Shown here: one piece after another, positions 45,077 to 56,704 of the stretch
Layout of the letters: each line of letters begins with the position of its first letter
How positions within the stretch are numbered: the first letter of the stretch is position 1
Source: Hyparrhenia diplandra
Taxonomy: Eukaryota; Streptophyta; Magnoliopsida; Poales; Poaceae
DNA: 64,000 bases
Reading direction: 5' to 3'
Assembly: GCA_015847255.1 (NCBI GenBank)
Contig: JADLZK010002652.1
Location: 434,001 to 498,000 of the forward strand
Program-made: the position numbers and the translations under genes
Notes under the pieces: generated by a model
What the model saw: the letters and a program-made list of their open reading frames with translations, nothing else
Databases searched by the model: none
What the model was told of the DNA's origin: nothing

Positions 45077-45092
45077 GCCTTTTTACATAGTG
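45077..45092 (-). repeat. CACTA right terminal inverted repeat
   Basis: On the minus strand it reads CACTATGTAAAAAGGC, and it is followed on the plus strand by TAG. It pairs with the end at 6,791. Confidence 0.85.
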
Positions 45093-45860
45093 TAGACCGC
45101 CTATTACAGAATTGAATCAGATAATTTTATCCTCGGATAGAAATATCGAGTTGTAGGTAATTGAACTTGACACCGACCGCTATTGTAATGTTGTTACCCG
45201 TGTGTTTTAGTCATAGGAAACTGCAGCTACCGGCCGCATATTTTCTTTATAGATGAATATACATGCTCAAGAACAATGATCAGCCTCATTGTAGAGTACT
45301 ACTACTATCTTGGCTTACAAAAATGTGCCTATTAAATGGATGTTCTTGAACTACGCTTTGTTATATTCATCTATTCCTCGACTATATTTTTTGTTCTGCC
45401 TCGCCGGTTTGTATAGTCCTCATAAACGCCTATTACAGAATTGAACTGTATAATTTTATCCTCACATGGATATTTTGAGTTGTGGATACCGCTGAACTTG
45501 AACCCGACCGCTACTATAATGTTGTTACCGCATCGTGTGTTTTTGTCATAGAAAACTGCAACTATCTGTTTCATATTTTCTTCTTTACAGATGAATTACA
45601 TGCTGATGAAGATGAATGACTGCTCTGTAGAGTACTACAACTATCTTGTCTTAAAAAAAATGTGCATATTAAATGAGCATTTGCTAAACAACAGCTTTGT
45701 TTATGTTCCTCCCGTTCTCGAACTACATTTTTTTGTGATATCCGTGCCTCTCGAGATATATGAACCCTACTTATTGTTAGCTTTTTGAGTGCTAGCTGTT
45801 GACTTCTCTGTGTAACTTATTTTTTTGATATAGGTGTCTAACGATTGGGTAGCTTTTGTT
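45093..45860 (+). repeat. Right half of the host repeat region
   Basis: It continues the tandem-like units of 5,545-6,790: CCTATTACAGAATTGAA at 45,102 and 45,424, ATGTTGTTACC and GTGTGTTTTAGTCATAGG. The first three bases (TAG) repeat those before the CACTA element. A short frame after ACAG|ATGAATTACATG (45,591-45,788) may be exon-derived. Confidence 0.65.
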
Positions 45861-45889
45861 GCATAAAAGGGAAGGGAAAGGTATGAGCT

Positions 45890-47230
45890 CACAGAGGCCC
45901 CTGGGCACCACTGTAACGCATAGTGGGCTCGGTCTTCAGCAGAGAAGGTTTTAGAGAAGGCAGCTCGTCCTTCCGAGGGGCACTAGTGTAAGGGAAAGAG
46001 ATATGCTCATAGACGTCCCCGCATCTCGTAATAGGCAGTGGCATGTGCGTGGGGTGTCTAGTTTGTCTCGTTGGAAGGCTTGGCCGGAGTGCCGACATGT
46101 ACGTAAAGAGGAAGCTCGGGGAGGCGATCAAGGTCGGCACTTTAAGCAGAGCTTGTAGCTGCAATAGATGAGCTCGGGGCTGAGTTGGAGGCGATAAAAT
46201 CGTAAGGACATTGTTCAATGCCCGCCAACACCGTAGCCTTGTAGGTGATCCGGATAGCGATACGCCTTTAGCCACGGATGCAGACGGACCGATGTCGAAG
46301 TTGAGATGGAATCGACTTTGGCCGGACCTGGATGCTACAGCTTGAGATGGAATCACGAGGACATCGTTCACCGCCCGCCAACACCCCTAGCCCCGTAGGT
46401 GGTGAGAATACGTAGAGTGGCTCGCCTCATTTCACCAGAGTGGCTTCGAATGCCCTTCAGTTCGCATAGGCCAACCCTAAGTACCAGCATGGATCTCCAA
46501 TACTATCACCCGAAGAGCTTCATAAGGCGGGGCCTTCTTTTGTGCCGGTCTTCAAGAGTGGTACATGCAAGTAGCTACAAACAAAGCCGTCGGTGGCGTT
46601 TTATCGCATCGCCGAAAGAGGCCTTTTCGCGTGACATGCACGAAGAGGCTATGATCAATGTGGGTTTCAACGACTTGTTTGACCTCATGGCTTTGGATGT
46701 ATTGGATGTGGCCATCCTTCGCCGCATGACACCGTGAGTACAATTTCTTCTATTTCGACTCATTCGGGATGCCTCTTCATCTATTTGCTTGCTAAATTCG
46801 GAAGGCTTATTTGGTTGACTCTCGCACTCCGCTTAAAGTCAAATATCGACTGGTGAAAAGTGCAATAGACCATTGAGTGTTTCCTAACGTACCACCGTGT
46901 TTCATATGTTTGCAAAGTGCCTCGCCGCAAACCGATGAAAAGACATGTGGGTTCTACACGGCCCACCACATGATGGCTACGATGAAACAAGTTCATTTGG
47001 ATTGTCCCGAGGTAACTCGAAGTGCAGCTCCATCTTGTGCCTACCTTTGTTTGGCAATAAAGACCATGTGTACAACAAACAATTATGCCTACCTTATTTT
47101 GTATTAGGAATTTAACTTGTCCCGAAATTCGATGAATTTGGAGGATATTAGAGAGAAGATCGCCAAGTTTCTTATGGAACAGATCATCAGCCCTCGAAGG
47201 CAAGTATTTTGTTTAGTAAACCGTGAATTT
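45890..47230 (+). pseudogene. Ulp1-like (C48) protease gene, second copy
   Basis: This copy lies outside the CACTA element in opposite orientation to the one inside. An exon near 46,530-46,735 ends DLFDLMALDVLDVAILRR before GTGAGTAC, a splice donor. The exon at 46,905-47,010 has QTDEKTCGFYTAHHMM, with the active-site Gln and Cys, and 47,120-47,215 has LEDIREKIAKFL. The His/Asp exons present at 12.1-12.4 kb are missing between 46,860 and 46,900. Frames are broken at the start. Confidence 0.65.
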
Positions 47231-47965
47231 CTTTGTTTCCCTTTTGCCGCATGATGACCATTTGGATACATGCATGTGAACTGTGTTAGTAATAACGGAG
47301 AGAGTGCAATTTTTGTAATCAGCGTGCCTCGTGGATTGTGTAGTCCTCATAGACTTCCTATTACGTAATTGTATATTAAGGCCTTCCTAATATCCGGTGA
47401 CTGAAATTTTCAAATGCTCAGCGACGGTTACTTCAGTGATTTCCATCCAACAAGCAGGCATCAACGCGTCATCCAAAGGTCGCCAGAAATTTTCGATTGC
47501 CGTGAAGTGAGGAAAGGTGATAATTTCGCTACTTATTTTCTTCATAGATGAATACACAAGCTCAAGAACCTGCGGCACCACTTGCCGGGCTGCGATGAAA
47601 TAAGTTCATCCGACCGCCACGAGGTAACTCGAAGTGCAGCTCCATCATGTGCCTACCTTTGTTTGGCAATAAAGACCATGTGTACAAACGAACACTTATG
47701 CCTACCTTTCTTTGTATTAGGATTTCGACTTGTCCGGAAATTCGATTAATGCATACTGACTACAAACTCGTCTGTATGACACACTTAAGGAGTTCAAGTT
47801 CTTCATGAGTGGTACATGCGCAAGCGACCACAAACAGGCAAAATGTGGCGTTTCTTTGCGGTGCCAGCGAAAGAGGTTTTCAAATGCGCATATATTAAAT
47901 ACTAAAAAGATAAACATGATATTTGTCGAGGTTTTCAAATCCTCGTGAAAGAGGTTTTCAAATCC
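47231..47965 (+). pseudogene. Partial third Ulp1-like copy and host repeat unit
   Basis: A host repeat unit (47,330-47,570, with the empty SINE site) is followed by GTTCATCCGACCGCCACGAGG to 47,745, a copy of the catalytic exon's end. Then TTCATGAGTGGTACATG (47,802) belongs to the upstream exon, so the order is reversed. GAGGTTTTCAAAT occurs three times at 47,874, 47,933 and 47,952, marking an insertion or slippage border. Confidence 0.5.
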
Positions 47966-48530
47966 TCGAGGAAGTTCGTCCCGCGAACTCCGCCTTGAAG
48001 CAAGGCCTCCAAGAGGTTTAGTAGCAAAGTGGAGAGGAAGCTGGGAGGTAGAAGTGGCCATCGAAGAGGAGGAGGCCGTCCTCAACCGTCCATGCCTCGG
48101 TGCGTCGCTTCGTGGTGACATCGAGGGTGATCCGGCGTAGGGTTTGGCCTCTAGCGCCGCCCGTCGTAGCTGCACGAAGACTCCGATGGGACGTGTCTTA
48201 GAGGTCCAAGGCGCCACGTACCTCGAACGTTCCCAAGCCGAGAGGGAAGTGTCGGGACGCCGGTGAAGATGCCCGACCAGCAGGTCGGGGCCGTGAGCGC
48301 CCCCACGCATGGGAGCCGGAGCCGACGTGAACGTGCTTGGGCGGTCGTTGCGTAGTACTCGCAGCTCGCGGAGTCGCCAAGTCCCACGCCACTCGTCCCA
48401 AGCTTGCCGTACCAAGGCATGCCAAGGATGACGTCGGCGTCGTTACCCGGTGGCATGACGTATGCGTCGATGTCGAAGGTGCCGGGCGTCGAGGCGTAGT
48501 GGTACATCGAAGGTGGCAGCAGGCATGTCG
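47966..48530 (-). pseudogene. Chromovirus-like gypsy protease, C-terminal part
   Basis: On the minus strand the frame has DIDAYVMPPGNDADVILGM and then PWYGKLGT, the C-terminal half of the aspartic protease of Ty3/gypsy chromoviruses. WDL, TRELRVLRNDRPS and later degenerate linker sequence follow in other frames. It continues the gag-protease at 62,614-63,044; the solo-LTR-like element separates them. RT is not present before 47,966, so the element is truncated. Confidence 0.75.
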
Positions 48531-51500
48531 TGTGACAGAGCCGACCAATTTATAAGAAATCAAGTATAATTTGCAATTACCGAAGCAATCGCAGTCTACA
48601 CTTGAGTCCATATAAACCCCGGTATTCCGGAAATCTCGAGTGATTTCAAACTCATCAACAACACAACAGGATCGTTGAGCTCGGTAGTAAAATCCGGTGT
48701 ATTTCAAACCAAATTCGATATATTAAACATCGAGTGCGGAGTATAATTTATTACAAACTCAGGTTCAAATACGGAAGCAAAGTAGTGTTGAAAACCAAAT
48801 AGTCTTTTAGCGAAAACAAACATAAGATAGTGCCAGTAGATAGTCATCCCTGCAACAGTATGAGACAGGGATATAGAATTGCCTTGCCCTGGCCTTACTC
48901 TTCATCAACAGGAAACAGACAAGTCTTACAATAACCATGGTACACATGCTCACCTGCAACAACAGGAATAAAACCCCGAGTACAAAATACTCGCCTAGAC
49001 TTACCCGTCCAAAAAATAAAATAAAAGACTCCAAGGAACATGCTAGGCTTTATCTGGAGTTTAGCTGACTCACGTAAATTTCGAAAATAAAGTTGGTTAG
49101 TGAGCCTACTCATACTACTTGTATTTTTCCAAGTTAAAAGGGTATTTATTTATTTATAACCATAGGTCCTGTATAGTCAAGATTAATTACTGCTCAGCAA
49201 AATAAATAACAGCATAAGTAACTTGATCAGTAAATTAACATCACGGCATAATAAAATAACGAGTATTGTGATAATTAGACTACATTGCCGTGGGACGCAA
49301 CCCGGGTTCTCACTAACCAGAGAGATGGCGATTCGAATCAATTTGCAAACCGGTGGCGAATACCCCGACATACACCAGGGTTTGCTTTGCAAGGGCAAAC
49401 CCAATCACTCCCGAGGATGTTACGGGACGTAAAGTCTCTCGGTCTTTGCTTAGGCTACTCCCTCCTTCTCGGGCCACCAAGTGAGCGCAGCAACGAGGAC
49501 GACGCCTCGTGCGCATCTTCTTGCGCCCAATCAAACCCAACCGACTACGCCAAAGGAGGAGCGATAAAGCGGACAAAGCCGGCCCCTAACATTCCCACGA
49601 GCTTCGTGGCTCACGATCCGGCGGAGCCTACTATATGACAGGTACGTTCAACTTCCGACCACATTCTGACAAAGAGTAAGTCCTTAATCGATCAGGTGGA
49701 AAGACCATAATATCCACCCAATCTCACATGTTTTATTTTATCAGGTTCTCACAGCAGCTTGACAATCACCCATGTGATTGTTCACAACATAGCCTCAAGT
49801 GACTGGAATCACTATCTACTGCAGTCATGATACTGAGCATTAACCTAGACCACTACATAGGATATGGCAACTTTCAACAAGGATCTCAATGCATCAGCGG
49901 TTTCAACTATTTTCCTAAACTTAATGCACGAAACATATAAAGGACGCAAGTCAAATTAATTGGAGAAAGTAGGAAAGTCAGAATGCTCCGGGGCTTGCCT
50001 CGAGAAACATCGCCGAACGTGCTCGGCACTCAGCGGTCGCCTGTCGACTCTCCTCATGGGTGGCTTCTCCCGACTGCACTCCCAGATGAAGAAGCTCCCC
50101 TGTCGGCTCCTCGATCAGCTCCTCCAACACTTCCCCCGATCCTGTGATGATGCATATGATGGAGAAAAGAAATGATTACACTTACATAAATATCAACTTG
50201 CATAAGGTAATATGTGTATGATGGATGGATGCTTCATGATGCAAGCTATTAGTAAGTGGATATCTCTTCCATAGAAACACAATTTATTCTACACAAGAAA
50301 CCCTAACAACCTACATCAAGCAAACACTAACTCACTAATGACAGGAAATGGCAGCTTGACATCTTGTCACTAAAACAGTCCTACAGAGAGTTCTACAACT
50401 CCAAATTCAGTGAACAAATACTCTATGGAAAGCTAATGAAATTTCCTACAAAACATTCCATATCACCCAGACCTTAATCAAAGATTATCAGCCTCGAAAT
50501 CAGAGAAAACAGAGACTCTGTTTTCCCTCTCAACCATCACATACAACTACCATAACTTGCAAACTACTCATGCAAACTTTATCAAACATGACCAGCAGGT
50601 AAATCAAGTAATTGTCTACCAAATAAGCCTCTTGGACATTTCAAAATATCATCTAAAGCACATAAAATGATATGCCCTATTAAACACTACACTAGCACAC
50701 TATAATTCATATAAATGCTAGGAATAACAAAATGACAAAACTACCAAGATTACCAAACTAAACTTACCAACAGATCCCATTTATGCTAGGAACACATAAT
50801 AAAAATACTAACACACACTTCCTTCATATAAACATGTATTTCTAGTCTATTTTCCATGCACCACAAATATGATAAATACATAACTACTTCAAGAAAATTC
50901 TATAAAAATTACCAGAGCATATTACTGGAATATAACAACTACCATAAAAATTTCATGGCAAGATCCTGCTCATACAGACCCTACACAAAAATGACAAGCT
51001 AGTGATTGAACTAGGCATGAAAATACTTTGTACTATGAAAAGTGTCGGACAACAGATTTCTGAGTATGATAAGCTTCTAAAACCTATCAAACATAAGCAT
51101 ACCAAGTCTCACATCCAAAACCTTAATATTTATTTTTCTATGAATTTCTAAAGATCACCTTGCACAAAGCACATAAATAGAAAATCATATTTCTTCTACA
51201 GAACATACCATGCATGATATTTTTCCTGGATTCTACTCACAAAATTAGGAACATTTTGTACAAGAAGCATATTTTTATCTTGCACCAATTAAAAGATATG
51301 ATTTTTCTCAATTTCCATGCATTTATGGCCATAAATAAAACTCTATATAAAAGTTATCAGAAAATAAGGTTTCATAATTTTATACTGTAGCCTATCATCT
51401 AACAAGCATGGCAAAATTTGTTTCACTCAAAAGACCTCAAAATGGCCAAGTTATGAATTTCTAAAGCTTTTCAAACAAAACTAGAAAAACAGAAAGAAAA

Positions 51501-51921
51501 AGAAAAAAAAAGGAAAATCGGGCGGGGCCCGCATGTCACGGCTCAAAAAGCAGAGCACGGCGCGGCGGCGGATTCTCGCCGACGGCGACCAAACTAGGCA
51601 ACCAGCTACTCTAATCGACTCGTCTCAATGAGACAAACACGATGGTGCCCCCGGTTTCCACTAAAACCGACCAAAAGCGGCGGCGGCGGCGTGCGGGGAC
51701 ATCGGCGGACCGGCCGTTCTCCGGCGAAAGACGGCGAACCGGTGGCCGTTCTCGACTCTCCTAGACCTAACTAGGACATGCATGGCCATTTCAACCCCTA
51801 ACGGCTAAACGACGGCGACAAAGCCGGACTCGAAGCTGGCTCTCACGGGCAAAGACGTCGGTGACGGCGCTGCCTTTAAATTGGCGGCGGATCCACTCAT
51901 CCGGCTAGCTCGAGAGCTCGA
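48531..51921 (-). repeat. Solo-LTR-like sequence, distal part
   Basis: This is noncoding. CAG and CTG are frequent here. On the minus strand it holds a long T-rich leader-like part (51.5 to 50.2 kb) and a block with GAGAACCCGGGTTGCGTCCC. No domain was recognised in the short frames. Confidence 0.6.
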
Positions 51922-53509
51922 TGTTGACATCTCTTATTGAATACTTTATATGTCAACTAAACATAAAATAAGGGCATAAAATGAATATCCACATAGATAT
52001 AGGGCTTATACTAACAATTTCCACGAGTTTTGGTGAATTATATATTTTTCGGGGATTAAACGGGGAAAAGCCAAGAGATTTGAAGCCCCACGACACAAAG
52101 GCGTATCCGTGGCGTATATCAACTTGAAACCCACGTAAGAACATTCCGAAGACACCGAGACAACGCGAGAAGAGGATGGGACCCCCGAGAGAGCCGGGCG
52201 GCCGCGGCCGGGGCGAGGGGCGGCCGTCGCTGGGCCCACATGCCACCCACACGGCTATGTCGGTTCCAAACTGCCTATGAGGAGCAATCTAGTCCATCAA
52301 TCAAGGTCGGTTTGATCCAAGGGCTGTCGTGCATCGCCTAGGGCTATATAACAAGACCCCCTGACCCCTGGGTGAAACCCTAATTCATTGTAATTCATTA
52401 TCAAGCCAGGCAGAATTAGAAGAGAGCTTCTCCACCAGAGATTAGGGTAGCTACTTGTCTAGTTCTAGTTCTTCTAGTTCTAGTTCCTCTAGTTAGATTA
52501 GCAAGTCAGATTCAAATAGAGTTGGGTGTTGCCAACCCAGGATTCTCGATCTTCAAGTCATTACGGTATTATCTTGTATCCATGACTTTATTCTATTTCA
52601 ATATTAAGTGTTGGTTTGCTATGTCCTTAGTTAATTTTAGTAGTATATTTGATATGGTCATGATTAATTGTGAGTTCATGTATCTATTCGTAGGCGCCTA
52701 ATTCGAATCTCGAGAGGGTTAGGTGATAGAAATAATTATGTAAGCATGGTGCTTAGATATGATCCTATCTGCGGATGCATCTTATAATCTGGGTTGTGTG
52801 GTAGATCGCGGGTGTGATATTCCTGTTGAGTCCTTTGGAATCCATCCCTCGGTTATAAGACTAGTTGAACATGGTTTTGGGGATTATCTTGTTTTGTTCT
52901 TGGTTCTCCTCATAAATCTTCAGGATGCATAGATTCATGATTGTTATGCTATATATGATGGTATATGACCTAGGGTAGATGTTTGACTTAGTAGATTTAA
53001 TGCTACATAAGAATTTCGTCTCTTAATGTAAGTCCACGTTAGTTTGAGTAGTGAGTAGTCTATGCCTATATCTCTGTATGTTAACTTTGCCTTTGTTTAT
53101 CACTTATCATATCATATCATTATTGGCTTAACCCCCGCTAAAGTAGTGTTAGTGACCGAATCTCTTATAAGTTTGCTAGCTAATAATCATATCGACCATC
53201 CTTATATTCCTCTCTATGGTAGAATTATAAATGATAAACTGGATCCCTCCCGTGAAATGTGACTTGTTGTTATTTTATCCGTAAACTGCGGATAATTTAA
53301 TGATAGATATATTTGTTTTAGAGAAGATTGCAAATCAGCACAATCACACGTAACACATATAACATTTCTAGCATTACTTCTTTGGGGATGACAACCTAGC
53401 CTATGGTAAAGCTATGAGATGGAGAAAACACCGAGTGCCTCTGGCTCATATGGCCTTAGGTGAGATTAATTCCACCTATTGGTTGTAGTGATGTTAAGAA
53501 GTACCAACA
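51922..53509 (+). repeat. Left LTR of the 51.9-61.5 kb element
   Basis: It is 1,588 bp, with a TATA box CTATATAAC near 52,344 and a leader with GAAACCCTAATTCATTG. It pairs with 59,890-61,496. Differences include C/T and G/A changes at CpG and short indels at CAG/CTG. Confidence 0.9.
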
Positions 53510-53540
53510 AGCATTTCCTCGGCGCCGTTTCGGGAGGAAA
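53510..53540 (+). promoter_or_regulatory. Primer binding site, tRNA-Asp-like
   Basis: AGCATTTCCTCGGCGCCGTT directly follows the LTR end. It resembles the tRNA-Asp 3' complement TGGCGCCGTTGCCGGGGA with a few mismatches. It is present once here, unlike the triplicated site at 23.7 kb. Confidence 0.65.
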
Positions 53541-53619
53541 TAATGGCTAACTAGAGATATTATTAGAAAGAAACTTATGATGAGGTCTAAACTAGGCACT
53601 TCACTTTAGCGGGGATTAC

Positions 53620-54660
53620 CCTTGTTTTTCTTTGTTTATATTTTATACGGGGTTTATCATAAAGGATTGATTGAGATTCACTTCACTTCGTTCATCGAGA
53701 ATAAAGTCGGTCAAGAGGAAGCATACAATCAACTTTTGAAGCTATGGGTGAAAGGACTTTACGAGAGTTCTCTGCTCCAAGCAATGAGAACATTCGCCTT
53801 TGGACCGGTACTTCAAACTAACAATCTTGAGTTTGAGCTCAAGCTCGGCTTCATCAACATGGTTCAAGCTACTCAATTCGGTGGAAGGATATATGAAGAT
53901 GCACGCTCTCATCTTGAGAATTTTACGGAGATTGCCAACACCTTCACTATCAAGAACGCTTCCCGAAATATCATATTACTCCTCCCTGTTCCCATTCTCA
54001 TTGACAGGGAAAGCGAAGTTATGGTTCTATGCTAATAAAGAAGAAATCAAGACATGGGATGAATGTTCAAAAGCCTTCTTATCAAAATTCTTCCCTATAG
54101 GCAAAACCAACGCCTTACGAGGAAAAAAATCACAAATTTTTAGCGGCGGAAGGGAGAATCAATTCGAAGCATGGGAACGTCTAGAAGAATACATATCAGA
54201 TTTCCCCCATCATGGAATGGAAGATCGGTTACTCCTGCAAGGATTTTATCATGGATTATCAAGAAAAGCTCAAGAGCATTTAGATGCAGCTGCTGGAGGA
54301 TCATTTTTGTCACTCACTCTTGGGAAAGTGAAACACTTATGGAAAAGATATCGAGAAAACCAAAGCTGGTCCCAAGACAAAGACTCAACACTCCCATCAA
54401 ATTGAAGAAATACCGGAAGAAGTAAATGCAGTATCAACCAAGATGGATGTGTTATTGAATTAGCTTGAAGAAAGGGCCAATTACAAGAAGGATCGTCGGG
54501 CTTTACAAGACTACATTGATTCGGCGTCGATTCAAGCCACGCCGTTCACAATTCAGTACAACACAATCAAAGCAAGGATGGAATTCACAACCTCGATCCA
54601 ATAACCAAGGTAAGTACCAAGGTAATATTCCCAAACAACCATCTTTAAAGTGAATTAATT
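53620..54660 (+). pseudogene. Gag of the 51.9-61.5 kb element
   Basis: The frame at 53,622-54,035 contains ELKLGFINMVQATQFGGRIY. After a shift near 53,990 the frame at 53,800-54,405 carries GKAKLWFYANKEEIKTWDE, FLSKFFPIGKTNALRG and the later EAWERLEEYISDFPHHGMED. This is the core of a retrotransposon gag domain. It is very similar to 24.35-24.65 kb and distant from the Athila gag. A basic tail to 54,650 lacks a clear zinc knuckle. Confidence 0.85.
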
Positions 54661-55758
54661 GAAGAGCAAGCTAGAATTAACGATGATTTTTCTAAGAAGC
54701 TTGTTGCTAATGATAAGGTTTTAGAAGATATAAATCTTAAGATGGATAACTTTTCAGTTGCTTTAAAAGAACAGTATGCTTATAATAAAAGGATAGAATC
54801 ACAAATAGCAAAATTGTTTGCTACTACCGCTAACCATGAGCGGTACATAATGTCACGACTAGGCGTGGTAAGTCCACGCGTGATCCACCGTACCAGGGAA
54901 GAACAATAGAAAACCGGTGAGAGCACCATCAAGCAACACCAATGGTACCCCCAGTACCAACAGAAGAAGAAAAGGAGGATGAAAAAGAGATTTTGCCTCA
55001 GGATCCACATGTGATGAAAGACTTTCATGACACAACCTTCATACCATATCCTAGAAGACAACGTAAACCCCAAGTGGATGATCGGTTTGGAAAATTTGTA
55101 GAGGTAATTCAAAAGCTATATATCAATATCCCTCTACTCGATGCTATACAAGTCCCTACCTATGCAAGGTACCTTAGAGATATTTTGAACAAGAAGAGAC
55201 CACTACCCACTATGGAAGTGATCAAGTTAACAGAAGAATGCAGTGAGGCCATCCTAAATGAACTACCAAATAAGAAGAAAGATCCAGGATGCCCCACCAT
55301 TGATTGCTCCATCGGAGACCAATATTTTGACAATGCACTTTGTGATCTTGGAGCAAGTGTCGGTGTAATGCCAAAAAGTCCGTCTTTGACAAACTCGGGC
55401 AATACGAGATCTAGTCCCAACTTCAATTTCTCTCGCAACTAGCAGATCAATCCATCGATATCCATCGGAATTGCGGAGAACATACCAGTCAAGATTAGAG
55501 GATTCTTCGCACTGTGGACTTTGTAGTCTTGGATATGCAACCAGATTCACGAGTTTCGATCATTCTCGGAAGACCTTTTACGAAAGCATAGCTAATGCAC
55601 ACATTGATGTCGGTTGGGAAATCACATTCAACCTAAATGGAAAGGAAGAGAAATTTGCTTTCAAACCAAGGCCTGAGCCTCGCTCTTCAAGAGATATGAT
55701 TGAGAAAGAAGATTTATCATCACCATCTCCAAGTCCGGAGAATGCACCTGAGAACTAA
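54661..55758 (+). pseudogene. Coiled-coil linker and aspartic protease of the 51.9-61.5 kb element
   Basis: A charged linker is followed by FVEVIQKLYINIPLLDAIQ (55,097), EECSEAILNELPNKKKDPG and the protease site LCDLGASVGVMPKS (55,340). The second half (NAHIDVGWEITFNLNGKEEK, 55,471-55,758) is in another frame. The domain order is that of Athila/Tat gag-proteases. D-L-G-A-S replaces the classical D-S-G-A. Confidence 0.85.
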
Positions 55759-56238
55759 AAGAATTGGAGAGTCTAGTTCGTGGACTTTAAACTACGAACC
55801 CTCGCCGAAGGTATGTCGGTAATTATCCTTAATTTCTTTTATACATCAGAAAATCAAATGCCCCATATAAATAATTTTGTGGAGTGTTAAAACCCATGAA
55901 AACATTTATTGTGGTGGCCCAAAAAAATATTTATTCTTGCATTCCTATATTTATTTCTGTATTGTAAACCAAAATACCAAAAATATTTTCATCTAGTGGA
56001 GGACCCTACTTGTCATACACTCAAATTCCTATTTCACCTAACTTGGACAAGACACATCCCACTCAAACCTCCACCTACCTCCATTCACCATGCCCGCATG
56101 CTTTTCCACCCGCAAAACCCACCTAACTCGATGCACCTCGAAGTGAGTAACATGCAGCATGGAGGAGAGGACAGGCGGGCCCACCACCAGGGCGGCCGCC
56201 TCCACCAATCAGGGCGGCCGAGGACACCCTCTCTCCCC
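55759..56238 (+). other. AT-rich spacer where RT and integrase would be expected
   Basis: This is noncoding and AT-rich to about 56,000, then more GC-rich. No RT, RNase H or integrase motif occurs on either strand. The arrangement equals 25,831-26,380 in the other element. Confidence 0.55.
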
Positions 56239-56703
56239 CTATAAAAACCCACACATCCCTCGGTTTCTCTTCACCTCCTCATTCCAGAGCTTCCGGTTCC
56301 ACTTCGAGATTCATAGTTCTTCATTCCAGAGAGCTTTGGCTTAGTTGAGAGAAGAGAAAAAGAGAGAAGAAGGAAAGAGGAAGTAGTTCTTGAGTAGTAG
56401 TAAAGATCTTGAGAAAGAGAGAGAGTTTTTAGAAAGAGAGCAAGAAGAATTAGAGGAAATGCTGTCCTAGTAACCAAGCTAGATTAAAAACTTTGCTAGG
56501 GAAGTTCTATCAAAATAAAATCAATCAAGCATTATCTTACGGACTACTAACTTTGGACAGCTAACCCCTGATTACTTTCTAACCTCTCTACTATTATTTA
56601 TTTTGTTTTGTGATTGCTTTGTGCTAACCCCCTATTTTTTCTAACCCCTGTGGCTAGTGCTTGTCTTGTTTTGTTTTGTTTTGTTTCGTGATTGTTTTTG
56701 CAG
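56239..56703 (+). promoter_or_regulatory. Internal promoter, leader and 5'-UTR intron acceptor of ORF2
   Basis: CTATAAAAA at 56,239-56,247 is followed by a leader of purine- and pyrimidine-rich repeats. A T-rich tract (TTGTTTTGTTTTGTTTTG) ends in TTTTTGCAG at 56,703, two bases before ATGAACATC. This looks like a 3' splice site, so ORF2 may have its own spliced transcript. A candidate donor is less clear. Confidence 0.5.
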
Positions 56704-56704
56704 G

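Larger units (their letters stand above)
6791..45092. mobile_element. 38.3-kb nested CACTA (En/Spm) transposon
   Basis: The left end CACTATGTAAAAAAAGGC (6,791) and the inverted right end GCCTTTTTACATAGTG (finishing at 45,092) match, apart from two A residues in a homopolymer. Both ends are flanked by the 3-bp duplication TAG (6,788-6,790 and 45,093-45,095), the size CACTA elements make. The flanks fit together as CCTCATAG plus ACCGCCTATTACAG, a junction seen intact near 47,340. The element contains two nested LTR retrotransposons plus a third LTR element, an Ulp1-like gene, and duplicated F-box and unknown gene fragments. No TNP2-type transposase was recognised, so it was probably moved in trans. 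Confidence 0.85.
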
